From Neolentinus lepideus HHB14362 ss-1 (lineage: Eukaryota > Basidiomycota > Agaricomycetes > Gloeophyllales > Gloeophyllaceae): a stretch of 64,000 bases of DNA. A program made the position numbers and the translations under genes. The DNA lies in contig KV425566.1 in assembly GCA_001632425.1 (NCBI GenBank), forward strand, positions 124,001-188,000, read 5' to 3'. The notes below the pieces were generated by a model that was not told where the DNA came from, ran no database searches, and saw only the letters and a list, made by a program, of their open reading frames with translations. Positions 1-11,298 of this stretch are shown here, in pieces. How positions within the stretch are numbered: the first letter of the stretch is position 1; each line of letters begins with the position of its first letter.

Positions 1-1711
1 CTTTGTGATGAAGGACATCGTTTGAAGAACTCAGGTAATTGACTTCTCACAGTATCTGAAACTTGATTTAAACGCAAACACTTGCAGAGTCGCAAACCTT
101 CCAGGCCCTCAACGCCCTCGAAGTCAAACGACGCGTCATCTTAACCGGAACACCCATCCAGGTCCCTCTCTACTCCCAACATTCCTGTCCTCGCAACCAC
201 TAATTATTTCTCACCTGACATAGAACGACCTCTCAGAATATTTCTCCCTCCTTAACTTCGCCAATCCAAATCTCTTGGGCACAAAGAACGACTTCCGCAA
301 GAATTTTGAAAACATCATCATCCGCGGGCGGGACGCGGACGCAACGGACGAGATCAAGGCGAAGAGCGAGGAGAAGCTGAAAGAGCTCGGGGGATTGGTG
401 ATGAAGTTTATTATAAGGCGGACGAATGATTTGCTCTCGAAGTATTGTCCGTGCATCTTCCCTTTCCTCCTTCTCGCTCCGGGACAAGTTGTGGCTGACA
501 CATAATCGCTTTTAGTGCCCGTAAAGTACGAACACGTCGTCTTCTGCGGTCTCTCGCCCTTCCAGCTCGCCCTGTACCGCCTCTTCATCTCCTCGCCCGA
601 AGTCAAAGCCCTTTTACGAGGTGCGGACTCGCAGCCACTGAAGGCGATCAACCTTCTCAAGAAGCTGTGCAATCACCCTGAGTTGCTCGATTTACCTGGA
701 GATCTGAAGGGCTCGGAGAGCATTATGCCAGCGGACTTCTGTAGCGCCGCGCCTGGGGCCGCGTCAGGCCCGACTGGAAGGCATAGAGGGAGAAATCAGA
801 CGGTGCATTGTGACTGGGGTGGGAAGTTCGTGGTATTGGAAAGGTACTGTGCGACCGTGATTATCTAGGCGGGGAGCTGACTAGTTTTCTTTGACTTGCA
901 GGTTCCTGCACCGCATCAAGACGGAGACGAATGACAAGATCGTGTTGATCAGTAATTATACTCAGACTCTTGATCTCTTCGAGAAGATGTGTCGGGGCAA
1001 GAAGTATGGGTACTTCCGGCTGGACGGAAGCATGTCCATCATCAAGCGCCAGAAGCTTGTTGACCAGTTCAACGATCCCGAGGGCAAAGAATTCATCTTC
1101 CTTCTGAGTAGTAAGGCCGGAGGTTGTGGTATTAACTTGATCGGCGCAAACCGCTTAATCTTGTTCGATCCTGGTAGGTATTATAATCTTCAATTGTATC
1201 CGTACTCATATGCTTCCCAGACTGGAATCCGGCTGCGGACCAGCAAGCCTTGGCTCGAGTCTGGCGTGATGGCCAGAAGAAAGAATGTTTTGTGTACCGG
1301 TTCATCTCGACCGGTACCATCGAAGAGAAAATCTTCCAGCGGCAAGCGCAGAAGCAAGCCCTATCCTCGGCTGTAGTCGACGAGAAGGAGGACGTCGAGC
1401 GGCACTTCTCGCTAGACGCTCTTAGGCAGCTGTTCCAGTTCAATGACAAGACGCTCTGTGAAACGCATGAGACGTTCAAGTGCAAGCGGTGCAGTGATGG
1501 AAAGCAGAGGGTCAAGGCTCCTGTCCTGCTGTACGGTGACGCCAGCACGTAAGTCAATACGTATGTATGTGTAAGGGTAGGTACTGACATGTCTTTGCAT
1601 AGGTGGAATCATTTTACAAATGCGGAACTGAAGAATAATCATGATGATTTGCTCCGGGCAGAAGTGGACTTACCAGATGTCTCATTCGTGTTCCAGTACA
1701 TCAGCCACTAA
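1..1711 (+). CDS. RAD54: DNA repair and recombination protein RAD54, 5' truncated by the window edge
   Basis: RAD54 is a nuclear SNF2-family ATPase that works with RAD51 in homologous recombination, translocating on duplex DNA and promoting strand exchange. The window opens inside the ATPase domain: the DEGH box ([11 protein letters not shown]) is at base 1, followed by the TGTPIQ motif, the [10 protein letters not shown] block, [12 protein letters not shown], and the second helicase lobe with [37 protein letters not shown] and the RVWRDGQKK motif. Seven exons join in frame: 1-34, 88-161, 224-446, 516-843, 902-1173, 1221-1548, 1603-1711, totalling 456 codons with the TAA at 1709-1711. The RAD54-type C-terminus ([10 protein letters not shown] then [10 protein letters not shown]) separates it from other SNF2 proteins. 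The N-terminus and the Walker A region lie outside the window. Splice sites are all GT-AG, and the exon total is a multiple of three. Confidence 0.95.
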
Positions 1712-3114
1712 GATGGTTTGGAGCACCGTGCTTACTATGCCTTTTCTTAATATTGGGAGTCACTAGGGATATTACTTACTCTGTGGCTAATTTGTATCAC
1801 CTGCCGATATCGTTAGATATGCTCACATCCGTTCCGGCCAAACAGACATTGAAGAAAATCGACTAGATGCGCATTCCGCTGCATCGTTTCAATAAGTAAT
1901 CCGAACATTGCACGTGAAGACAGCTATTTGCTGTAAAGCGAGGTGATTTATAGTAATATTGTCGGAGATTGCACGCTCGTGCTGTCATCTCAGGTATATC
2001 CAAAACAGGGGTAATGTTGAGCCTTCCAGCGTGGGAGACGCATTTATTCATGTCCTTGCCATCATTGATGACTTCCATCATGCAGCCGTTGGTTGTCACA
2101 GATGAATTGGTGGGCGTTGCAAGATTTTAATAAGAGGATTCTGTTAACACTGAACAACGCACCTCCTGAGCACGGGAGACCGCACCACGACCGTGGAAGT
2201 GATCGTCACTGTCGTCGATAATGCAATGATCGATCATTATCGGTGGCAGTGACGATCATAATGATCTGAGAGCCCGTTGTAGCCTCACTAGAAGATGACC
2301 TTTGGTGTGGGGGAGGAGGGGGGGCCAAGAAATTAGGGAATCATCAGGGCCATTCTCCTCGTGGCCCACCGTGAGGTAAGGTCACGGACCACCGTTCCAG
2401 ATGAGTGTCCGAAATTATGATCCACGAACCCTGCCAGCGAATGTGCCGGCCTCAGCAATTACAGTGATTTTAACGTGCTTGATGAATGGAATGCCCACTA
2501 CATCGGATGCACTGCAAGAGACTAACTGAAGCGATCGCAAATAGGTGCATATGGAAAGTACAGTAGCATGGGGGAGGCCGACGGCAGTCACAGTGGAGGA
2601 CTTCATGATTAAAATAAAGTGAGAGGCGTTGGCATACTATAGCACAGTGCTAGAGTACTAGAGACGAGAGCGATATATTGTAAGAAACAATTCGCGGCTC
2701 TTTCCCTGGTGACTTCGAATTCCGCGTGGCCAACACGGCATAGGCACTGCCACGATCAAGGTACACAGTAGCCCACAAGACGCCATCGAACTACAGTCCT
2801 CTCAGAGGTGTTAGTTAAGTCATGTTAGACTCCTGCCATCCTGGTCAGCCTTGATCGCATTACACGATCTAGCACGAGTCGAAGTCGTCTGCTCTGCTGA
2901 TAGTCAATTTTGATAGGTAGTTAGCTTCGAGGAATCCCATTCAGCGACATTCATGAAGCACAAAGGAACTCTCCGGAACGCAGTCCGGAATCACTCCCGG
3001 TGTATTGTTACCCCCATTCACCATCTGCATCATATATGATTATACCGAGCATATGTACGCTGACCGAGTACCTCCAGTTAGCAGGAAATCCAGCACCATC
3101 CTTGCCTCCTCCGG
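1712..3114. other. intergenic region, 1.4 kb, with one strong inverted repeat
   Basis: This is the space between the end of RAD54 and the end of the chromodomain gene, which converge here. Only short ORFs without recognisable motifs are present. It holds the 3' untranslated regions, and possibly a short last exon of the chromodomain gene around 3030-3060. The inverted repeat at 2201-2257 is listed separately. I see no RNA gene or transposase remnant. Confidence 0.6.
2201..2257. repeat. inverted repeat (23-nt arms, 11-nt loop)
   Basis: The left arm at 2201-2223 and the right arm at 2235-2257 are complementary at 20 of 23 positions. The loop contains a further self-complementary core around GATCGATC. 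As RNA it would form a long hairpin; as DNA it could form a cruciform. It lies in the 3' flank of RAD54, about 500 nt past the stop. It could be a MITE-like relic, a hairpin RNA precursor or chance; no target-site duplication was recognised. Confidence 0.7.
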
Positions 3115-5758
3115 CTAGAGTCTTACATTTTCTGCCTCAACAGCTAAATCAGCAAACGCACAGTGATCCTTAATGGATACGTGTGATACAATGACGGTGT
3201 TGCCGAGTCCGATGAGAGGAGCAGGGATACCGAGCTTTTCGGCCAACATTCTACTCTCAGATGAAAGGAATGCCAGCACAGCGTCCGCCGCGACGGCCAA
3301 GAACTGAGAGGAGGTAAGTCCAATGTGTCTGTACAGTCATGACGATAGCTTACCAGTGTCTGATCGTCGAGCAGTTTGTAGAACTCGCTGAAGATCTCTG
3401 TATGCTTATCCTCTGCAGTGTCGTGAAGGACGACTCTGGCCGACGAGCCTCCGGTCCTCAGAGTAGTCAGAATAGATGGATCCTTGTATAACTTCCCTGG
3501 CGGTCCTTTAGATTGACATTTTGCAATTACGGTGTCCAGCGAAGGCTGCTCTATGGAAGACCCAAGGCTGATATCCTTGAGCGCAATAGGAACAGCAGTT
3601 TCAGGGTTGAGAGACAGAAGGAATGGTCGGGAAGGGGTGTGGCTACAGGAGAGTTTAGCACACGATTCAGCTCTACTGTCCAGTCATAATCAGTGAGGTA
3701 CGTACTCGTCAGTTGACGTAGCGTTTGTAGCTGCACTGATAGAAGTGTTGGCGCTGAATCCACTGGAGATTCAACCGTCAGGATAATGTCATATCGGTCA
3801 AACGAGGAATACACTCACAGTGGTCCAAAAATCGTGGCTTGTCCCCATATCGTACTCAACCAAGGCTTCGCTGGTGGTGACCGAGGAGCCAACTCGGCAA
3901 GAACGGTACTACTAACATGAAAAGTTCAGCATCCCATTGACCAGCCTGGAAGAGTACTATACCCATTGGGTAAAGTCACTGACTGCTTCTCCAAAGGTGC
4001 GGTGGCAGGCATGTCGACGTCCTCAAAATCCGGGAGTGCTTGCGCATCCTCCACTACCAGTCCCGCAGCCTCCAGAAGCTCCTCGCCAGTCGGAGGAACC
4101 ACCGTGGCTGTCAGACCGCCACCACCATCCTCGGATTCAAAGCTGAAGTCCAAAATCTGATCAGGACCAATGGAAGCTCTACCAATACTTAGCTCAGAAG
4201 AGCTGTCATCGGGAGGATTGGTATTGCTCGCTGGCGGTGGGACATATTTGCCCCTCAACGTCTGCAGCTTGCCTTTCCTAGCCGTCAACAGAGAGCTTTG
4301 CCGGGCTGGAACGCCTTTGGTCGGGGGCTTCACAGCTCCGACGACCTCCCGGGACTTTCCGTTCATCGTCTGTTTGGAGGAAGGCGGATCTCGCAATGTC
4401 AACCTACCAGACAGCTTGGCTTCAGTAGAAATCACGCTACTGAGATCCTGCCCAACTGAGGGGTCATCAGCGACTTCAACCGGGGGGTTGGCGGAGCGCG
4501 TTCGGCGCGCAGGTAGAGGAGAAGCGGATGTTGGAGCAAGGGTAGAAGATTCCAAGGAAGGGCTGGCGGTTACCAGGTGATCATGTACTTGCGTTACATC
4601 GTCCTCATGCGCGACGTCCGGATCGGTTTCCCCATCCGCGTCCACATCTGTAAAAGGTAGGATGCTGGTCGAAAAGAAATATGGAAGATTAAGAATCCTC
4701 GTACCAGTATGCTCATCGACGGGAGTATTGCGTCGCAACTCGGTTTCCTCACCAGAGACTGACGGACGAATTACGGATGGTGAATACTCTTGTCTCTGCC
4801 TAGACGGAGTGATTTTGACCGGCGAAACCGATTTTTTCCTTGGTGTTACAGGTAGCGCAACTGCAGGTGTTAAAGGCAGGCTCAGATCGCCAGCGGAACG
4901 TCGAGTTAACCGTTCCCGAGGAGAGGCCATAACTTTGCTCGGAGCGACGCTACTCGATGCGCCGTTTGATGCACGAGGCCGTTTGGGCCTGGTGCTTTGT
5001 CGTCGTTCCGAAGGAGGTGGAGATCGACCTCGTTTCCGTTTCCGTTTCGAGCCTGTTGCCTCTGAGGCCTCATCTGGAACAGGCTCTTCTTTGCCTTCAT
5101 GTTCATAAATCGAGATGGCATGTTTTCTCTGAGTGGAGGCAGAGCTTTCTTTCTTCGCTTTCACAGTCGACTCCAGCCTTCGAAGAGATTCCCGTTTACC
5201 GCCTAATCACCATTGTAGCGCAAGCGTATCTAGATACTAAGTGGAACTTACGTGGAGGACCGACAGGAAACAGCATTTCTCCCTCTTTGAATGAATTTGC
5301 GTCGTTGATGTCACGGCCTCCCAAATCCACACGCTCCCAAAAATGTGCCAGGAAGTGCTCGGAGCCCCCATCGAACGACTCCGGTGGTTCCCAACTATGA
5401 AGAACGAGACATTGTCAGTTACGAAGGACGTTGAAACCCGAGAGGTAGTGGCACTCACGTGTTCTCCCCGTTACCATACCCCTTCCACTGCAGGGCACCA
5501 TCTAAGTACAAGACAAACTCGTCGACATACAGAACCTTGGACGTACTCTTACGTAATAGTTCTGTAGCAAGAAGATGGTAAATAGTCCTTACTAGAGGGA
5601 GCAATGCGACATACCCAATAGATCTTGCCTTTGACCTTCTCCATCACCTTGGCCTGGATAATGGTCTCTGTCGGTATTTGTAAGTCCCGACAAAGAGCTT
5701 TCAGCAAGAGCACAAAGCCTCACCAACTTCATACTGATCCTTCTCCTCGTCAGCCATG
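3115..5758 (-). CDS. chromodomain-containing nuclear protein
   Basis: The start is the ATG at 5758 (MADEEKDQYEVE). The chromodomain spans about residues 8-60 and is assembled over four exons: YEVETIIQAKV, then KGKIYW, a 15-nt exon at 5547-5561 giving NYYVR, then WKGYGNGENTWEPPESF. The aromatic-cage residues expected of HP1-type methyl-lysine readers are present (Tyr of YEV, Trp and Tyr of WKGY). The middle is long, basic, Ser/Pro-rich and probably disordered (GSKRKRKRGRSPPP, RPKRPRASNG), then acidic, with an in-frame intron at about 4650-4705. A short ORF end at 3926 is best bypassed by an intron starting GTATAG near 3970 and ending TTAG near 3917, leading to VLAELAPRSPPAKPW and a folded C-terminal part (FYKLLDDQTL, VLAFLSSESRMLAEKLG). 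The final stop may be the TAG at 3115, or an exon 60 nt further on after another intron. The role is inferred as heterochromatin or histone-mark binding; the exact orthologue is not known to me. Confidence 0.8.
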
Positions 5759-6029
5759 TCGAGGACCTTGGAATTGAACCGCGAAGCTGAAGTCAGTAAG
5801 AGCGCCTGCCGGTGAGTACTTGTGACCGGCGCGTTACTGCACGCGAAGCCGCGACGGGCAACGCCGACTCGCGTGGTTTTGTTGTGTGCTTTAATAATAT
5901 TGCCACTACTAGGCGCCTAGCACCGCCTGCTCATCAACACCGCCATGCATAGCTTGTTAAAGCGGCTACTATTACGCCGTCTCTTGTACCAAGACTTCGT
6001 ACTTGAAGTCGACTGAAGATCGGTACGGG
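5759..6029. promoter_or_regulatory. shared divergent promoter, chromodomain gene and BRI3-like gene
   Basis: The start codons of two divergent genes lie 271 bp apart here, so both promoters must overlap this stretch. No clear TATA box is seen. The region is GC-rich close to the chromodomain gene and AT-rich in its middle (around 5880-5905). Confidence 0.5.
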
Positions 6030-6623
6030 ATGATCATTGACTCGAAAGTGGCCCAAGTGGTGGCTGGACATGACGGTCAGGACATGGCCGTTTCTCAGCG
6101 TCCTGGACCTCCTCCTGCCTACACACCAACACCATCTAGCGATCCCTTCTCTCCTCCAATCCAGCCGCAGACATCATATAATGGTCAAGTTCCCGATGCT
6201 CAGGCAGGTCGTCATCATGGCCGGGACATCTCCCATGATTCAGCTCCCCATGGCCCAGCTCCGTATGCTTCAGTACCCAGCACCAGTTCGCAACCTGTAG
6301 CCAGTCCTATGCTGTCGCCGCAAGACCAAGAGGCCCTGGTTGGGTCTCAGTATCAGCAGCGATGTGAGCGCGGTATTTCGGTTTTCGGTTTGTACATCGG
6401 TACTGAACTGTCGTCAGTACTAGCACGCTGTGCCAGAGGCGATCACGACCCTAAGACGGAGTATGGCGTCTGTGGTATAATCACTGCTGTCATATGTTTT
6501 CCCATAGGTCTGATATGTCTCTTGTAAGTCGTCTACTCACAAGAGAATGGATGGATGATCTCTAAGACTTTTCACAGCTCGGACAGAGAAGTGAAGTGCG
6601 CACGATGCGGTGTACGCATATAA
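6030..6623 (+). CDS. BRI3-like small membrane protein (Pro-rich N-terminus)
   Basis: Two exons (6030-6523 and 6578-6623) give a 179-residue protein. The N-terminal 100 or so residues are Pro/Ser/Gln-rich (RPGPPPAYTPTPSS resembles a PPxY-containing tail). The C-terminus has the Brain protein I3 pattern: a hydrophobic stretch (CGIITAVICFPIGLICLL) followed by SDREVKCARCGVRI, in which the conserved DRE and paired CxxC residues are preserved after splicing. In animals BRI3 is a lysosomal or endosomal membrane protein; PPxY motifs usually recruit Nedd4-type ubiquitin ligases. The start was taken as the first ATG in frame; the ATG at 6084 (MAVSQRPGPP) is an alternative. It faces the chromodomain gene across a short divergent promoter. 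Function in fungi is unknown. Confidence 0.7.
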
Positions 6624-7003
6624 CGCTTATTGCCTGGCACCGGACGTTTAGTGATCGCTAATTGTGATTGTCTTCGTATCGTCGTACCAACTTCATATAG
6701 CCAGTATAATGTGCAGATACCTACCCACTTCTTGCCATTTCACGAACGCTATGATTATCATTTCATCTTGGCTTTGACCTGGGCGTCGTAGCATTATAAT
6801 CTGGATTCATTTTTGATAGTCTGCTCGGATGTACAACACGCCACTGCTGCTCGGACCACGCAATTATCGTAGAAATCAGGAAATTATTTAACAAGAAGCT
6901 AGACCATAAAGTAAAGCGAGACATCGTATGATAAATTAGCAAGCTTATGACTGATATAAACATCACGAATTGTCGTGCGTGGGACTCGTCTCCCCATACC
7001 ACT
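6624..7003. other. intergenic region without recognised content
   Basis: This is AT-rich sequence after the BRI3-like gene and before the 3' end of the uncertain minus-strand gene. Only an 85-codon minus-strand ORF without motifs occurs here. Confidence 0.5.
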
Positions 7004-7596
7004 TCAAGATGAGAGGTCAAGATACGACACTCTGACGACAGGAGTCATCCGCTGATGCCGCAGAGACCGGATGGAACACTTTCGCCTGATTCTCAGCGCC
7101 AAATCCTGGATGTTGAGGGGTAGTCAACGGCCCGGCGGCAAAGGAGGTATACAACGCGCACTCACAATAACCAAATCCGACAGTCTTCTTCGCCTAGACA
7201 ACTTCAATTCCCTGTCGTTGCCCGCTCCGGTCTCCAAAGCTGCCTGCAAGTTCCAGACATCGGGATTTGGGTCCCAGAATTCATCCTGCAGACCAGTTAT
7301 CAAGCTGACGGCGAGAGTACACAATTCACACACCCAAGAAATCGTTGGCACGGGGTCTGGATTACTGAAGCGATAATCCAACGTAGTCTGTCGAGGAGTA
7401 AGCGTCAATAATATAGAAAATTGTTACAGGAACAACGTACCATTAGGGGATCCCCGAATCGGGTTTGCGAAGCAGCTGAATATGGGGGAGCTCCTCCATC
7501 GTAACGCGAATCATACGGAGGGAGTTGAAAAGGTTCAAATGCCTCGTTCAGCACCAGAGTAAACGAGGGGTAAGTAGGTTCTAGACGGCGCGCCAT
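7004..7596 (-). CDS. hypothetical protein, 5' end unresolved
   Basis: Three minus-strand exons join in frame through two canonical introns: MARRLEPTYPSFTLVLNE...SQTRFGDPLM, then TTLDYRFSNPDPVPTISWV...RRLSDLVI, then DLALRIRRKCSIRSLRHQ, ending at the TGA at 7004-7006. The introns begin GTACGT and GTGAGT and end ACAG and CCAG, which supports real coding. The start at 7596 is only the first Met; the same frame stays open upstream to about 7690, and further coding-like fragments occur up to about 8230 in other frames. I recognise no domain. It could be the 3' part of a longer gene or a decaying gene copy. Confidence 0.35.
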
Positions 7597-8270
7597 GTGG
7601 TTAGATGGCACGCGAACGGTAAGAGAGAGCGAGGAATCCACAAAGAGAGCGACTAGTTCATAGAGAGAGGGTGCGGTCAGGTTCACGCTGAGAGAACAGC
7701 GCCCCTAATATACGCGACAAATGAATGGCGGCGGACATAACTAAACTTTAATGAGAGCGGAATCCCTAGTCTCTTTGCAGATAGTCCAAACTGCCCTTTT
7801 CGGATCCGCAGTGACTTCCTCAGACAAGTCAAAGACTGGGCGACCCTTGAAAACGTGTTTCCACTCGGCAATTCCAGTCAGCTGAATTGTCAAAATCTTG
7901 CGGTCAAGCTGGAGACACCCGAAATCGTTACGGCATACGTGCGAGAATAATCACTCGACGCGCGAGATGGTATGCGCCTCGCTTTCGGCTTCTCTATAGC
8001 TCTTGATATATCCAATGGGATGACCAGTCCTACCAACGTTCCGTCCAGAGGCTCGAGCCAAAGCCGACGCAATGCCAAATACTAGCATCTGGAAGCCCAC
8101 GGAGTGATCGGCGCTCCAGTTCAGCATTGAAGTGACCGCCGCCGAGCCTATCTCCGTTGTAGCGCAAGCTGGCGAACACCAGTCGGCGAGCATCAGAATA
8201 AATCCAGGCAGCAAGCTCTCTGAAGAGCAAAGACCAGCAGGCGCCGTATCATTCTTTCACGGGCAACGAC
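7597..8270 (-). pseudogene. possible upstream exons or decayed coding sequence
   Basis: On the minus strand several stretches read like protein but in shifting frames, for example AEWKHVFKGRPVFDLSEE and LVFASLRYNGDRLGG. I could not connect them by clear splice sites to one another or to the hypothetical gene just downstream. This may be the broken 5' portion of that gene or chance open frames. Confidence 0.2.
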
Positions 8271-11200
8271 GTTCGCAGAACTGCGGATTTGCTTCCGTCT
8301 GACCCACTAGCTGCCCGGAGCATATTGGACAGTGAGGCGTAAAGAGGGCCTAGGGTGGCTACTGCTGGCTATGTCTCACTTATACGCCTCATTCCACCTA
8401 TATGATACTCTGGATTAGCTCTCTGAATTCACCAGAGTTTTCACTGCACGAAAATACAAAGTGGCGCCCTGAAGCTCGGGACCGCAGCATGAGTCACACC
8501 ACGTGATACGTGACATGTCACCTAAAAGAACGCCAGGCAAGTCATGCCTTCCAACTCTCACCACCAATGACATGGAATCTGAGTATAACGCTCGTCCCAA
8601 GCCTGCCTCAATTATGAAGTGTGATCAAGACAAGAAGGGTCAAGGCAAGCCTCAAGACCACCAGCCAAACCAGAAATCGCACGAAATTCAAGAGCGAGAC
8701 CTACGACACAGCATGCGCCGAAGACGAGCTCATAGCAAACGAGAGCTCACCTTCGTGATCATCCGTAACCCTCTCTTTTTGAGTGCACAGACAACTGCCT
8801 AGAGCGTCCAAACCTATCGCACGGACACTCAAGCGTCCCAACAACACCTCAAGCGAAGAGTCCATCTCCAAGTCTCGATGCCTAGATCACGAGTAAGAGA
8901 CCAGCTTAGTGAGAAACGTAGAAAGCATCGCGAATCGCAAGTTATCAAGATCAACCGGTACAGAAGGACATTACAGAGCTCTTTCAAATATCAAGGAATT
9001 GCCAAGAACTTTGAAGACGACGACAGCAGTTCGCCAATGAATAGATCCCCTGACAGAAAGTGGAGACAAATCCTCGAATTCTATGATCACAAGCCCAAAG
9101 CATCGCATCGCCATCTAGCAAGCCACACCGAAGAAAGCTCCAAGTTCAAGAAAACGTACTGTGCGGGAGCAGCGACATCACGACGTACGTCGACCAAGGA
9201 CAACCATCGATATGGTGGCGAGAATCCCCGCTCCGGTTTTCGCCTGGCGCGACTCCTCGGCAACCGGATCTCCCGGGCACTGTGCTGCCCCTTTGTGCGG
9301 CAACTTCATCTTGCAGTCCTCATTTTACGCTCTGAAGCTTTATCTTGCCTTCCTCCTGGTTCATGTAAGATTCTGTGCGATGGCGCCCCTTCTGCGAATT
9401 TCTGTGTATTTCTGGTGATTTTCGGTCTTTCGCGCTCCGCTGGTCCAGTACTAAAACTTACCGTCCGCCTCCGCCTCTTGCTGTCCGCGTCCGCCACTTA
9501 TGGTCCGTGTCCGCCGTCCGCAGTACTTCATTCACCACTTGTCTACCCGTCCTAGTAGCTGCGCGACGTCTTGTGGCTCTGGAACCGCGGATCTTCAAGG
9601 AATATGCAGAAAGAGCGACTCATCTGAAACATTAGGACTCCCGAAGAGGCTCTGGAACAAGCATGCAAACGTATAAGCACGGGCAAGTACCTGTAAACCG
9701 CAATGTGCCAATCCCAGCGAGACATCACTGGGTCTATCCGTGCCCGCACTGGTTTCTGGCCAGCGCTGCTTTAATGCCCCCGCAGGCTGGAATCTTTCCG
9801 AAGGATTGCGCTGTGGAATGGGTTAAATGGCGAGACCCACGAAAACTTCATCAAGGCGGCGAAATCTTTCAACATCGCACCAGAGCTCAGGAAATGCATG
9901 CAGAATCCAAGCGCTGCGAAATTTGTGGTGCTGGTTTTGCTCTTAAATCGCCTTTCATACTGTTCTTCCTCCCCAAGGAGAGGAACAGGCATGATAGTGT
10001 ATCGAATATGTATGTTTCAAAATATAGGATTTCCGCCGGACGGTGCAGAAAAGCATTTTTGGCCAAGGTACGGCAATCTTACCGCAGCGCTTCGAGTAAA
10101 TGAAGAAAAGGGCTAAAATTAACGTGTAATTTCCTCGAGGTGAACCTTTTGGGTTCCAGATTGGCGAACATGGGATGTCATTATATTATTCATCGAGACC
10201 GACGATCCAGAGATTTTTCACCGTTCGTCTTGACCCCCGGAGTCCTCGAGATGACCACCTTGAATTAAGGAGTGCTACCGTGTAATCTATCGCTTGTCAA
10301 AACTAAGTCGTATTTAGGAGGCGCCGTATCAAGCCTACGTGGAATTCAACCCAACCACGTTGCGGGTCATTGGCTGTGGACCAGCCATGTACATGCTACT
10401 GTCCCATTTACCTGTCACTTCTCTTACCCCGCTTCCATGGCACCCTTCCTCGATCCCCACGAGCGCATAGCGACTTCTCAGGTAGTAGGTTCATACAGAT
10501 TTTCGTTTCTACGAAGTCCTAAACGACAGCGACCAATCGTCCTTCATCGCGCTTTGCTCCGATCCTTTGGAAAAGTGAACGTCAACCGGGAGAAAACGGA
10601 CGGCGGGCGGCGGGTCCGAGTTTGATTGACTCGAAGGCACAGCAGTAGAAGTTCGTCGCGACTTTTATATCTTTACCGCACAACCCCGAATGCATAGATA
10701 TATCATCTTCGTTGATGCCTGTGATCATAAGCACTCTTGTAGGTACCGCGGCATTTCTCTGGTCTTGCCCGAGCGACGCAGTCTCGTAAGATTATATTCT
10801 AGTTTGACTGACGACATCGAACATTTAAGGTGCAGTACTCGTAGATCATATTCATAAGTCAGTGATATCTTCTGGCCAGCTGCCTGCTACCTGTCTTGTT
10901 GGTTATTCCATTCCAAATATCTGTTCTTTGATACAGTCGACTGTCTTAACCCATAGCGGTCCGTGGAAGCCAAGAGTTATGGGTTGTTACAGGGTATGGG
11001 TTTTGGGAGAGGATATTTAGTATTAATTGTGGATCCGTGGAGCCCAAAATCTATGGGTTATTACAGAGTATGGGTATTAGAGGTATGGGTTATGAGAGAG
11101 TCGACTGTAAACCTTCTTCTCGACGCCACTTCGTGGGAATTCTGCGCGCCCTGCCTGAAATGGTATGTGGCGACGCAAGTGAGCCTCGCAGTAAATCAAC

Positions 11201-11298
11201 CCCTCATATCACCGTCTGCTAACGCCTCGTTCTGTTCGCCTTGCATTTTCGGGAATCCCTACATCCCTCCTGCTGAGGACGAATTGCCGTGATTCGCC
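8271..11298. other. gene-poor region of 3 kb
   Basis: No recognisable gene was found on either strand. The longest ORF (8878-9555, plus) has no domain, no intron pattern and biased composition. A run of short GTCCGC-type repeats lies at about 9458-9530. The partial tandem duplication at 10933-11108 is listed separately. The region may be an old, eroded mobile element, but I see no terminal repeats or polymerase/transposase motifs to prove it. Confidence 0.5.
10933..11108. repeat. two-copy tandem repeat bracketed by SalI-type palindromes
   Basis: A 42-nt unit at 10961-11002 recurs at 11035-11076 with 34 of 42 positions identical, giving a period of 74 nt. Both copies contain TATGGGTT and TTACAG. 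The pair is flanked by the 12-nt perfect palindrome ACAGTCGACTGT at 10933-10944 and a copy with one mismatch at 11097-11108. It lies about 200 nt upstream of the SRP receptor start codon. Confidence 0.7.

Noticed and set aside
8878..9555. Plus-strand ORF of 225 codons
   Set aside because: No domain, unusual composition, overlapped by other frames of similar length, and crossed by GTCCGC-type short repeats; likely chance.
8237..10335. Shared 13-nt string AGGCGCCGTATCA at about 8239 and 10319, a possible element boundary
   Set aside because: The match does not extend on either side and no further repeats flank it; too short to support an element.
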